Below are positions 49,862-63,284 of a stretch of 64,000 bases of DNA, piece after piece; positions within the stretch are counted from its first letter, which is position 1; the number at the start of each line of letters is the position of its first letter. The stretch spans positions 30,434,001 to 30,498,000 of the forward strand of contig NC_079882.1 of assembly GCF_029227915.1 (NCBI RefSeq), written 5' to 3'. The notes below the pieces were generated by a model. The model made no database searches, was not told the DNA's origin, and saw only the letters and a program-made list of their open reading frames with translations. The translations under genes and the position numbers were made by a program. The stretch comes from Hydractinia symbiolongicarpus. Its lineage: Eukaryota; Cnidaria; Hydrozoa; Anthoathecata; Hydractiniidae.

Positions 49862-52800
49862 AATTGTCTCTTTTATCACATTTAAAAGTTCAAAGTCCAA
49901 AATCAGTTCAATTAAGTCCCACAGTCAATTCGTTCACTGTTAAAAGCCATGCAACTTGTTAATGTCTGAAACATATCGCTAAACACTTGTTGGTGCGAAT
50001 ATGTGACGCGACCGTTGTACTTCAAGCGGACAGATACTGTTAGATACTCAATGAAATGTAGTTTTTGAAACTGTCTCTATATCTTCAGCTCGTACTAACG
50101 GCCAGGATTGATCCCACAGTAAAAAATGACTTATTTATCTAAATTTTTAAATGAAGCGCTACCACAGCGACCAGTGTAATCGCTGAGTTCCAGCAACCAT
50201 GTCGTATTAAGAAGAATGTTATTTCTTGGAGTCCAATTGCCCCATTTATCACATTTATAAGTTTAAAGTCAAAAATCAGCTCAATTAAGTCCCACAGTCA
50301 ATCGTTTTTGAAGTAGTTTTTGAAACTGTCTCTATTTCTTCAGCGCGAACTAACAGCTAGGATTGGTCCCACAGTAAAAAATGACTTATTTATCTACATT
50401 TCTTAATAATGCGCTATCACAGCGCCCAGTGTAATCGTTGAGTTCAAGCAATCATGTCAAATTAAGAAGAATGTTATTTCTTTGAGTCCAAGTGTCTCAT
50501 TAATCACATTTATAAGTTCAAACTCCAAAATCAGTTCAATTAAGTCCCACAGTCAATTGGTTCACTGTTGAAAGCCATGCAACTTGGTAATATCTGAAAC
50601 ATATCGCTAAACACATGTTGGTACGAATATGTGACGCGACCGATGTACTTTAAGCGGACGGATACCGTTAGAAACTCAATGAAATGTAGTTATTGAAACT
50701 GTCTCTATATCTTCTGCGCGTACTAACGGCCAGGATTGGTCCCACAGTAAAAAATGACTTATTTATCTAAATTTTTAAATGAAGCGCTACCACAGCGACC
50801 AGTGTAATCGCTGAGTTCCAGCAACCATGTCGGATTAAGAAGAATGTTATTTCTTGGAGTCCAATTGGCCCATTTATCACATTTATAAGTTCAAAGTCAA
50901 AAATCAGCTTAATTAAGTCCCACAGTCAATCGTTTTTGAAGTAGTTTTTGAAACTGTCTCTATTTCTTCATAGCAACTAACGGCAAGGATTGCTGCCACA
51001 GTAAAATATGACTTATTTATCTACATTCTTAAATAAAGCGCTACCACAGCGCCCAGTGTAATCGTTGAGTTCAAGCAATCATCTAAAATTAAGAAGAATG
51101 TTACTTCTTTGTGTTCAATTGTCTCCTTTCTCACATTCATAAGGTCAAAGTTCAAGGCAGTTCAATTAAATCCCCCAGTCAATCGTTTCACTGTTAAAAG
51201 TGATGCAACCTGGTAATATCAGACACATATTGCTATATGCATGTTGGTACGAATATGTGACGCAACCGCTGTAACTCAAGCGGAGTGATACCGTTACAAA
51301 TTCAATGAAATTTAGTTTTAAAAAACGTCTCTATTTCTTCAGCGCGAGCTAACGGCTAGGATTGGTCCCACAGTAAAAAATGACTTATTTATCTAAATTT
51401 TTAAATGAAGCGCTACCACAGCGCCCAGTGTAATCGCTGAGTTCCAGCAACCATGTCGGATTAAGAAGAATGTTATTTCTTGGAGTCCAATTGGCCCATT
51501 TATCACATTTATAAGTTCAAAGTCAAAATTCAGCTCAATTAAGTCCCACAGTCAATCGTTTTTGAAGTAGTTTTTGAAACTGTCTCTATTTCTTCAGAGC
51601 AACTAACGGCAAGGATTGCTCCCACAGTAAAATATGACTTATTTATCTACATTCTTAAATAAAGCGCTACCACAGCACCCAGTGTAATCGTTGAGTTCAA
51701 GCAATCATGTAAAATTAAGAAGAATGTTACTTCTTGGTGTTCAATTGCCTCCTTTCTCACATTCATAAGGTCAAAGTTCAAGGCAGTTCAATTAAATCCC
51801 CCAGTCAATCGTTTCACTGTTAAAAGCGATGCAACCTGGTAATATCAGAAACATATTGCTAAATGCATGTTGGTACGAATATGTGACGCAACCGTTGTAA
51901 CTCAAACGGAGTGATACCGTTACAAATTCAATAAAATTTAGTTTTAAAAAACGTCTCTATTTCTTCAGCTCGCGCTAACGGCTAGGATTGGTCCCACAGT
52001 AAAAAATGAGTTATTTATCTAAAATTTTAAATGAAGCGCTACCACAGCGCCCAGTGTATTCGCTGAGTTCCAGCAACCATGTCAGATTAAGAAGAATGTT
52101 ATTTCTTGGAGTCCAATTGTCTCATTTATCACATTTATAAGTTAAAAGTCCAAAATCAGCTCAATTAAGTCCCACAGTCAATCGTTTCACTGTTAAAAGC
52201 TATGCAAACTCGCAATATCAGAAACATATCGCTAAATGCTTGTTGGTATGAATATGTGACGCAACCGTTGTAACTCAAACGGAGTGATACAGTTACAAAT
52301 TCAATGAAATTTAGATTTAGAAAACGTCTCTATTTCTTCAGCGCGAGCTAACGGATAGGATTGGTCCCACAGCAAAAAATGACTTATTTATCTACATTTC
52401 TTAATAAAGGCACCATCACAGCGCCCAGTGTAATCGTTGAGTTCAAGCAATCATGTCAAATTAAGAAGAATGTTATTTCTTGGTGTCAAATTGTCTCATT
52501 TATCACATTTATAAGTTCAAAGTCCAAAATCAGTTCAATTAAGTCCCACAGTCAATTCGTTCACTGTTAAAAGCCATGCAACTTGGTAATGTCTGAAACA
52601 TATCGCTAAACACATGTTGGTGCGAATATGTGACGCGACCGTTGTACTTCAAGCGGACAGATACCGTTAGATACTCAATGAAATGTAGTTTTTGAAACTG
52701 TCTCTATTTCTTCAGCGCGAACTAAAGGCTAGGATTGGTCCCACAGTAAAAAAAGACTTATTTATCTACGATTCTTAATAACGCGCTATCACAGCGCCCA

Positions 52801-55800
52801 GTGCAATCGTTGAGTTCAAGCATTCATGTCAAATTAAGAAGAATGTTATTTCTTTGAGTCCAATTGTCTCATTAATCACATTTATAAGTTCAAACTCCAA
52901 AATCAGTTCAATTAAGTCCCACAGTCAATTTGTTCACTGTTAAAAGCCATGTAACTTGGCAATATCTGAAACATATCGCTAAACACATGTTGGTACGAAT
53001 ATGTGACGCGACCGATGTACTTTAAGCGGACGGATACCGTTAGAAACTCAATGAAATGTAGTTATTGAAACTGTCTCTATATCTTCAGCGCGTACTAACG
53101 GCCAGGATTGGTCCCACAGTAAAAAATGACTTATTTATCTAAATTTTTAAATGAAGCGCTACCACAGCGACCAGTGTAATCGCTGAGTTCCAGCAACCAT
53201 GTCGTATTAAGAAGAATGTTATTTCTTGGAGTCCAATTGGCCCATTTATCACATTTATAAGTTCAAAGTCAAAAATCAGCTCAATTAAGTCCCACAGTCA
53301 ATCGTTTTTGAAGTAGTTTTTGAAACTGTCTCTATTTCTTCAGCGCGAACTAACGGCTAGGATTGGTCCCACAGTAAAAAATGACTTACTTATCTACATT
53401 TCTTAATAATGCGCTATCACAGCGCCCAGTGTAATCGTTGAGTTCAAGCAATCATGTCAAATTAAGAAGAATGTTATTTCTTTGAGTCCACGTGTCTCAT
53501 TAATCACATTTATAAGTTCAAACTCCAAAATCAGTTCAATTAAGTCCACAGTCAATTCGTTCACTGTTAAAAGCCATGCAACTTGGTAATGTCTGAAACA
53601 TATTGCTAAACACATGTTGGTGCGAATATGTGACGCGACCGTTGTACTTCAAGCGGACAGATACAGTTAGATACTCAATGAAATGTAGTTTTTGAAACTG
53701 TCTCTATTTCTTTAGCGCAAACTAACAGGCTAGGATTGGTCCCACAGTAAAAAAAGACTTATTTATCTACATTTCTTAATAACGCGCTATCACAGCGCCC
53801 AGTGTAATCGTTGAGTTCAAGCAATCATGTCAAATTAAGAAGAATGTTATTTCTTTGAGTCCAATTGTCTCATTAATCACATTTATAAGTTCAAACTCCA
53901 AAATCAGTTCAATTAAGTCCCACAGTCAATTGGTTCACTGTTAAAAGCCATGCAACTTGGTAATATCTGAAACATATCGCTAAACTCATGTTGGTACGAA
54001 TATGTGACGCGACCGATGTACTTTAAGCGGACGGATACCGTTAGAAACTCAATGAAATGTAGTTATTGAAACTGTCTCTATATCTTCAGCGCGTACTAAC
54101 GGCCAGGATTGGTCCCAGAGTAAAAAATTACTTATTTATCTAAATTGTTAAATGAAGCGCTACCACAGCGACCAGTGTAATCGCTGAGTTCCAGCAACCA
54201 TGTCGTATTAAGAAGAATGTTATTTCTTGGAGTCCAATTGGCCCATTTATCACATTTATAAATTCAAAGTCAAAAATCAGCTCAATTAAGTCCCACAGTC
54301 AATCGTTTTTGAAGTAGTTTTTGAAACTGTCTCTATTTCTTCAGCGCGAACTAACGGGTAGGATTGGTCCCACAGTAAAAAATGACTTATTTATCTACAT
54401 TTCTTAATAATGCGCTATCACAGCGCCCAGTGTAATCGTTGAGTTCAAGCAATCATGTCAAATTAAGAAGAATGTTATTTCTTTGAGTCCAAGTGTCTCA
54501 TTAATCACATTTATAAGTTCAAACTCCAAAATCAGTTCAATTAAGTCCCACAGTCAATTGGTTCACTGTTAAAAGCCATGCAACTTGGTAATATCTGAAA
54601 CATATCGCTAAACACATGTTGGTGCGAATATGTGACGCGACCGATGTACTTTAAGCGGACGGATACCGTTAGAAACTCAATGAAATGTAGTTATTGAAAC
54701 TGTCTCTATATCTTCTGCGCGTACTAACGGCCAGGATTGGTCCCACAGTAAAAAATGACTTAATTATCTAAATTTTTAAATGAAGCGCTACCACAGCGAC
54801 CAGTGTAATCGCTGAGTTCCAGCAACCATGTCGGATTAAGAAGAATGTTATTTCTTGGAGTCCAATTGGCCCATTTATCACATTTATAAGTTCAAAGTCA
54901 AAAATCAGCTCAATTAAGTCCCACAGTCAATCGTTTTTGAAGTAGTTTTTGAAACTGTCTCTATTTCTTCAGAGCAATTAACGGCAAGGATTGCTGCCAC
55001 AGTAAAATATGACTTATTTATCTACATTCTTAAATAAAGTGCTACCACAGCGCCCAGTGTAATCGTTGAGTTCAAGCAATCATGTAAAATTAAGAAGAAT
55101 GTTACTTCTTTGTGTTCAATTGTCTCCTTTCTCACATTAATAAGGTCAAAGTTCAAGGCCGTTCAATTAAATCCCCCAGTCAATCGTTTCACTGTTAAAA
55201 GTGATGCAACCTGGTAATATCAGACACATATTGCTATATGCATGTTGGTACCAATATGTGACGCAACCGCTGTAACTCAAGCGGAGTGATACCGTTACAA
55301 ATTCAATGAAATTTAGTTTTAAAAATCGTCTCTATTTCTTCAGCGCGAGCTAACGGCTAGGATTGGTCCCACAGTAAAAAATGACTTATTTATCTAAATT
55401 TTTAAATGAAGCGCTACCACAGCGCCCAGTGTAATCGCTGAGTTCCAGCAACCATGTCAGATTAAGAAGAATGTTATTTCTTGGAGTCCAATTGGCCCAT
55501 TTATCACATTTAGAAGTTCAAAGTCAAAAATCAGCTCATTTAAGTCCCACAGTCAATCGTTTTTGAAGTAGTTTTTGAAACTGTCTCTATTTCTTCAGAG
55601 CAACTAACGGCAAGGATTGCTCCCACAGTAAGATATGACTTATTTATCTACATTCTTAAATAAAGCGCTACCACAGCACCCAGTGTAATCGTTGAGTTCA
55701 AGCAGTCAGGTAAAATTAAGAAGAATGTTACTTCTTGGTGTTCAATTGTCTCCTTTCTCACATTCATAAGGTCAAAGTTCAAGGCAGTTCAATTAAATCC

Positions 55801-57502
55801 CCCAGTCAATCGATTCACTGTTAAAAGCGATGCAACCTGGTAATATCAGAAACATATTGCTAAATGCATGTTGGTACGAATATGTGACGCAACCGTTGTA
55901 ACTCAAACGGAGTGATACCGTTACAAATTCAATAAAATTTAGTTTTAAAAAACGTCTCTATTTCTTCAGCGCGAGCTAACGGCTAGGATTGGTCCCACAG
56001 TAAAAAATGCCTTATTTATCTACATTTCTTAATAACGCGCTTTCACAGCGCCCAGTGTAACCGTTGAGTTCAAGCAATCATGTCAAATTAAGAAGAATAT
56101 TATTTCTTTGAGTCCAATTGTCTCATTTATCACATTTATAAGTTCAAAGTCCAAAATCAGTTCAATTAAGTTCCACAGTCAATTGTTTCACTGTTAAAAG
56201 CCATGTAACTTGGTAATATCTGAAACATATCGCTAAACACATGTTGGTACGAATATGTGACGCGACCGATGTGCTTCATGCGGACGGATACCGTTAGAAA
56301 CTCAATCAAATGTAGTATTTGAAACTGTCTCTATATCTTAAGCGCGTGCTAACGGCTAGGATTGGTCCCACAGTAAAAAATGACTCATTTATCTAAACTT
56401 TTAAATGAAGCGCCACCACAGCGCCCAGTGTAATTGCTAAATTCCAGCAATCGTGTCAAATTGAGGAGAATGTTATTTCTTGGAGTTCCATTGTCTCAAT
56501 CATCACATTTATAATGACGAAGCCCAAAATCAGTTCATTTAAATCCCAGAGTCAATCGTTTCACTGTTAAAAGCCATGCAACTTGGTAATGTCTGAAACA
56601 TATCGCTAAACACATGTTGGTGCGAATATGTGACGCGAACGTTGTACTTCAAGCGGACGGATACCGTTACAAATTCAATGAAATTTAGTTTTAAAAAACG
56701 TCTCTATTTCTTCAGGGCGAGCTAACGGCTAGGATTGGTCCCACAGTAAAAAATGACTTATTTATCTAAATTTTTAAATAAAGCGCTACCACAGCACCCA
56801 GTGTAATCGTTGAGTTCAAGCAATCATGTAAAATTAAGAAGAATGTTACTTCTTTGTGTTCAATTGTCTCCTTTCTCACATTCATAAGGTCAAAGTTCAA
56901 GGCAGTTCAATTAAATCCCCCAGTCAATCGTTTCACTGTTAAAAGTGATGCAACCTGGTAATATCAGACACGTATTGCTATATGCATGTTGGTACGAATA
57001 TGTGACGCAACCGCTGTAACTCAAGCGGAGTGATACCGTTACAAATTCAATAAAATTTAGTTTTAACAAACGTCTCTATTTCTTCAGCGCGAGCTAACGG
57101 CTAGGATTGGTCCCACAGTAAAAAATGACTTATTTATCTAAATTTTTAAATGAAGCGCTACCACAGCGCCCAGTGTAATCGCTGAGTTCCAGCAACCATG
57201 TCAGATTAAGAAGAATGTTATTTCTTGGAGTCCAATTGGCCCATTTATCACATTTGTAAGTTCAAAGTCAAAAATCAGCTCAATTAAGTCCCACAGTCAA
57301 TCGTTTTTGAAGTAGTTTTTGAAACTGTCTCTATTCCTTCAGAGCAACTAACGGCAAGGATTGCTCCCACAGTAAAATATGACTTATTTATCTACATTCT
57401 TAAATAAAGCGCTACCACAGCACCCAGTGTAATCGTTGAGTTCAAGCAATCATGTAAAATTAAGAAGAATGTTACTTCTTGGTGTTCAATTGTCTCCTTT
57501 CT
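49862..57502 (+). repeat. Sub-array 9: short-monomer-rich mosaic with a 4001-bp offset duplication
   Basis: Units start at 49877, 50250s, 50505, 50878s, 51132, 51504s, 51758, 52130, 52504, 52877, 53250s, 53505, 53878, 54251s, 54506, 54879s, 55133, 55505s, 55759, 56131, 56504, 56877 and 57249s (s = short). Starts 50250 to 51758 pair with 54251 to 55759, all 4001 bp apart. Long units of the TCCTTTCTCACATTC type (51132, 51758, 55133, 55759, 56877; 372 bp) usually adjoin short units with TCAGAGCAAC. Minor length changes come from AAGTCCACAG (one base lost) and AACAGGCTAGG (one gained) in the 53505 unit. Confidence 0.85.
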
Positions 57503-58907
57503 CACATTCATAAGGTCAAAGTTCAAGGCAGTTCAATTAAATCCCCCAGTCAATCGTTTCATTGTTAAAAGCGATGCAACCTGGTAATATCAGAAACATA
57601 TTGCTAAATGCATGTTGGTACGAATATGTGACGAAACCGTTGTAACTCAAACGGAGTGATACCGTTACAAATTCAATAAAATTTAGTTTTAAAAAACGTC
57701 TCTATTTCTTCAGCGCGAGCTAACGGCTAGGATTGGTCCGACAGTAAAAAATGACTTACTTATCTATATTTTTAAATGAAGCGCTACCACAGCGCCCAGT
57801 GTAATCGCTGAGTTCAAGCAATCATGTCAGATTAAGAGGAATGTTATTTCTTGGAGTCCAATTGGCGCATTTATCACATTTATAAGTTCAAAGTCAAAAA
57901 TCAGTTCAATTAAGTCCCACAGTCAATCGTTTCACTGTTAAAAGCGATGCAACCTGGTAATATAAGAAACATATCGCTAAATACATGTTGGTACGAATAT
58001 GTGACGCAACCGTTGTAACTCAAACGGAGTGATACCCTTAAAAGTCAATGAAATTTAGTTTTTGAAAATGTCTCTATTTCTGCAGTGCGAGCTAACGGCT
58101 AGGATTGGTCCCGCAGTAAAAAGTGACTTATTTATATAAATTTTTTAATGAAGCTCGACCGCAGCGCCCAGTGTAATCGCTGAATTCCAGCAATCGTGTC
58201 AAATTAGGGAGAATGTTATTTCTTGGAGTCCAATTGTCTCATTCACCACATTTATAATGTCAAAGTCCAAAATCAGTTCAATTAAGTCCCACAGTCAATT
58301 GTTTCACTGTTAAAAGCCATGCAACCTTGTAATATTAGAAACATATCGCTGAAAACATGTTGGTACGGATATGTAACGCAACCGTCGTAGCTCAAACAGA
58401 TTGATAACGTTAAAAGGTCAATGAAATTTAATTTTTGAAAATGTCTCTATTTCTGCAGTGCGAGCTAACGGCTAGGATTGGTCCGACAGTAAAAAATGAC
58501 TTACTTATCTATATTTTTAAATGAAGCGCTACCACAGCTCCCAGTGTAATCGCTGAGTTCAAGCAATCATGTCAGATTAAGAAGAATGTTATTTCTTGGA
58601 GTCCAATTGGCTCATTTATCACATTTATAAGTTCAAAGTCCAAAATCAGTTCAATTCAGTCCCACAGTCAATCGTTGCACTGTTAAAAGCGATGCAACCT
58701 GGTAATATTAGAAACATATCGCTAAATACATGTTGGTACGAGTATGTGACGCAACCGTTGTAACTCAAGCGGACTGATAGCGTTAGAAAGTCAATGAAAT
58801 ATAGTTTTTGAAAATGTCTCTATTTCTGCAGTGCGAGCTAACGGCTAGGATTGGTCAAACAGTAAAAAGTGACTTTATTATCTACATTTTTTAATAAAGC
58901 ACTACCA

Positions 58908-58992
58908 CTGCGCCCAGTGGAAATGCTCTGTTCCAGCAATCATTCAAATTAAGAAGAACGTTTTTTCTTGGAGTCCAGTTGCCTCATTTATC
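58908..58992 (+). repeat. Diverged monomer end, relative of 25790-25873
   Basis: CCAGTGG, AATGCTCTGTTCCAGC, AGAAGAACGTTTTTTC and CAGTTGCC replace the usual CCAGTGTAATCGCTGAG-type end, followed by TCATATTT at the next unit start. The same set of changes, with local differences, occurs near 25.8 kb and nowhere else I could find. Confidence 0.7.
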
Positions 58993-60852
58993 ATATTTAT
59001 AAGTTCAAAGTCAAAAATCAGTTCAATTCAGTCCCACAGTCAATCGTTGCACTGTTAAAAGCGATGCAACCTGGTAATATTAGAAACATATCGCTAAATA
59101 CATGCTGGTACGAGTATGTGACGCAACCGTTGTAGCTCAAACGGACTGATAACGTTAGAAAGTCAATGAAATATAGTTTTTGAAACTGTCTTCATTTCCT
59201 CAGCCCGCGCTAACGGCTAAGATCGGTCCCACAGTACAAAACGACTTATTTATCTAAATTTTTTAATGAAGCTCGACCGGAGCGCCCAGTGTAATCGCTG
59301 AATTCCAGCAATCGTGTCAATTTAAGGAGAATGTTATTTCTTGGAGTCCAATTGTCTCATTCACCACATTTATAATGTCAAAGTCCAAAATCAGTTCAAT
59401 TAAGTCCCACAGTCAATTGTTTCACTGTTAAAAGCCATGCAACCTTGTAATATTAGAAACATATCGCTGAAAACATGTTGGTACGGATATGTAACGCAAC
59501 CGTCGTGGCTCAAACAGATTGATAACGTTAAAAGGTCAATGAAATTTAGTTTTTGAAAATATCTCTATTTCTCCAGTGCAAGCTAACGGCTAGGATTGGT
59601 CCGACAGTAAAAAATGACTTACTTATCTATATTTTTAAATGAAGCGCTACCACAGCACCCAGTGTAATTGCTGAGTTCAAGCAATCATGTCAGATTAAGA
59701 GGAATGTTATTTCTTGGAGTCCAATTGGCTCATTAATCACATTTATAAGTTTAAAGTCCAAAATCAGTTCAATTAAGTCCCACAGTCAATCGTTTCACTG
59801 TTAAAAGCGATGCAACCTGGTAATATAAGAAACATATCGCTAAATACATGTTGGTACGAATATGTGACCCAACCGTTGTAACTCAAACGGAGTGATACCC
59901 TTAAAAGTCAATGAAATTTAGTTTTTGAAAATGTCTCTATTTCTGCAGTGCGAGCTAACGGCTAGGATTGGTCCCACAGTAAAAAGTGACTTATTCTACA
60001 TTTTTTAATAAAGCGCTACCGCAGCGCCCAGTGTAATCGCTGAGTTCCAGCAATCATGTCAAATTAAGAAGAGTGTTATTTCTTGGAGTCCAATTGCCTC
60101 ATTTATCATATTTGTAAGTTCAAAGTCCAAAATCAGTTCAATTCAGTCCCACAGTCAATCGTTGCACTGTTAAAAGCGATGCAACCAGGTAATATTAGAA
60201 ACATATCGCTAAATACATGTTAGTACGAGTATGTGACGCAACCGTTGTAACTCAAACGGACTGATAACGTTAGAAAGTCAATTAAATATAGTTTTTGAAA
60301 CTGTCTTCATTTCCTCAGCCCGCGCTAACGGCTAAGATTGGTCCCACAGTACAAAATGACTTATTTATCTACATTTCCTAATAACGCGCTATCACAGCGC
60401 CCAGTGTAATCGTTGAGTTCAAGCAATCATGTCAAATTAAGAAGAATGTTATTTCTTTGAGTCCAATTGTCTAATTTATCACATTTATAAGTTCAAAGTC
60501 CAAAATCAGTTCAATTAAGTAACACAGTCACTTGGTTCACTATGAAAAGCCATGCAACTTGGTAATATCTGAGACATGTCATTAAACACATGTTCGTACA
60601 AATATGTGACGCGACCGATGTACTTCAAGCGGACGGATGCCGTTAGAAACTTAATGAAATGTAATTTTTGAAACTGTCTCTATATCTTCAGCGCGTACTA
60701 ACGGCTAGGATTGGTCCCACAGTAAAAAATGACTTATTTATCTAAATTTTTAAATGAAGCGCTACCACAGCGCCCAGTGTAATTGGTGAGTTCCAGTAAC
60801 CATGTCAGATTAAGAAGAATGTTATTTCTTGGAGTCCAATTGGCCCATTTAT

Positions 60853-61362
60853 CACATTTAAAAGTTCAAAGTCAAAAATCATCTCAATTAAGTCCCACAG
60901 TCAATCGTTTTTGAAGTAGTTTTTGAAACCGTCTCTTTTTCTTCAGCGCAAGCTAACGGCTAGGATTGGTCCCGCAGTAAAAAATGACTTAGTTATCTAA
61001 ATTTTTAAATGAAGCGCTACCACAGCACCCAGTGTAATCGGTGAGTTCCAGCAAGCATGTCAGATTAAGAAGAATGTTATTTCTTGGAGTCCAATTGTCT
61101 CATTTATCACATTTAAAAGTTCAAAGTCAAAAATCAGCTCAATTAAGTCCCACAATCAATCGTTTTTGAAGTAGTTTTTGAAACCGTCTCTATTTCTTCA
61201 GCGCAAGCTAACGGCTAGGATTGGTCCCGCAGTAAAAAATGACTTATTTATCTAAATTTTTAAATGAAGCGCTACCACAGCACCCAGTGTAATTGCTGAG
61301 TTCGAGCAATCTTGTCAGATTTAGAAGAATGTTATTTCTTGGAGTCCAATTGCCTCATTTAT
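60853..61362 (+). repeat. Two short monomers back to back
   Basis: Two 255-bp deletion units stand side by side (60853-61107, 61108-61362). Both carry GAAACCGTCTC, CAGCGCAAGC and GGTCCCGCAG, a sub-class found only in this right-hand part of the window. This is one of two places where short units are adjacent without a long unit between them. Confidence 0.88.
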
Positions 61363-62108
61363 CACATTTATAAATTAAAAGTCCAAAATCAGCTCAATTA
61401 AGTCCCACAGTCAATCGTTTCACTGTTAAAAGCGATGCAAACTGGTAATATCAGAAACATATCGCTAAATGCATGTTGGTACGAATATGTGACCCAACCG
61501 TTGTAACTCAAACGGAGTGATACCGTTACAAATTCAATGAAATTTAGTTTTTGAAAACGTCTCTATATCTTAAGCGCGTGCTAACTGCTACGATTGGTCC
61601 CACAGTAAAAAATGACTCATTTATCTAAATTTTTAAATGAAGCGCTACCACAGCGCCCAGTGTAATCGCTGAATTCCAGCAATCGTGTCAAATTGAGGAG
61701 AATGTTATTTCTTGGAGTGCAATTGTCTCAATCATCACATTTATAAATTCAAAGCCCAAAATCAGTTCAATTAAGTCCCAGAGTCAATCGTTTCACTGTT
61801 AAAAGCGATGCAACCTGGTAATATCTGAAACATATCGCTAAATACATGTTGGTACGAGTATGTGACGCAACCGTTGTAACTCAAACGGACTGATAACGTT
61901 AGAAAGTCAATGAAATATAGTTTTTGAAACTGTCTTCATTTCCTCAGCCCGCGCTAACGACTAAGATTGGTCCCACAGTACAAAACGACTTATTTATCTA
62001 AATTTTTAAATGAAGCGCTACCACAGCGCCCAGTGTAATCGCTGAGTTCCAGCAACCATGTCAGATTAAGAAGAATGTTACTTCTTGGAGTCCAATTGGC
62101 CCATTTAT

Positions 62109-62618
62109 CACATTTAAAAGTTCAAAGTCAAAAATCAGCTCAATTAAGTCCCACAGTCAATCGTTTTTGAAGTAGTTTTTGAAACCGTCTCTTTTTCTTC
62201 AGCGCAAGCTAACGGCTAGGATTGGTCCCGCAGTAAAAAATGACTTATTTATCTAAATTTTTAAATGAAGCGCTACCACAGCACCCAGTGTAATCGGTGA
62301 GTTCCAGCAACCATGTCAGATTAAGAAGAATGTTATTTCTTGGAGTCCAATTGTCTCATTTATCACATTTAAAAGTTCAAAGTCAATAATCAGCTCAATT
62401 AAGTCCCACAGTCAATCGTTTTTGAAGTAGTTTTTGAAACCGTCTCTATTTCTTCAGCGCAAGCTAACGGCTAGGATTGCTCCCGCAGTAAAAAATGACT
62501 TATTTATCTAAATTTTTAAATGAAGCGCTACCACTGCACCCAGTGTAATTGCTGAGTTCCAGCAACCATGTCAAATTAAGAAGAATGTTATTACTTGGAG
62601 GCCAATTGCCTCATTCAC
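62109..62618 (+). repeat. Two short monomers back to back, second pair
   Basis: Two 255-bp deletion units (62109-62363, 62364-62618) lie 1256 bp downstream of the other pair and belong to the same sub-class. The spacing equals two short plus two long units, so the pair and its neighbours look like a unit of duplication, although the long units between (61363, 61736) and after (62619) differ. Confidence 0.88.
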
Positions 62619-63284
62619 CACATTTATAATGTCAAAGTCCAAAATCAGTTCAATTAAGTCCCACAGTCAATTGTTTCACTGTTAAAAGCCATGCAACCTG
62701 GTGATATCTGAAATATGTCGCTAAATACATGTTGGTACGAATATGTGACGCAAGCGTTGTACTTCAGGCGGACGGATACCTTTAGACACTCAATGAAATA
62801 TAGTTTTTGAAAATGTCTCTATTTCTGCAGAGCAAGCTAACGACTAGGATTGGTCCCACAGTAAAAAGTGACTTATTTATCTACATTCTTAAACAAAGCG
62901 CTACCACAGCACCCAGTGTAATCGTTGAGTTCAAGCAATCATGTAAAATTAAGAAGAATGTTACTTCTTTGTGTTCAATTGTCTCCTTTCTCACATTCAT
63001 AAGGTCAAAGTCCAAAGCAGTTCAATTAAATCCCACAGGCAATCGTTTCACTGGTAAAAGCGATGCAACCTGGTAATATCAGAAACATATCGCTAAATGC
63101 ATGTTGGTACGAATATGTGACGCAACCGCTGTAACTCAAACGGAGTGATACCGTTACAAATTCAATGAAATTTAGTTTTAAAAAACGTCTCTATTTCTTC
63201 AGCGCGAGCTAACGGATTGGTCCCACAGTAAAAAATGACTTATTTATCTAAATTTTTAAATTAAGCGCTACCACAGCGCCCAGT

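Noticed and set aside
62807-63076. Longest open frame (89 codons, plus strand)
   Set aside because: It starts at TTG, is made entirely of satellite monomer, and is not kept in sister units.
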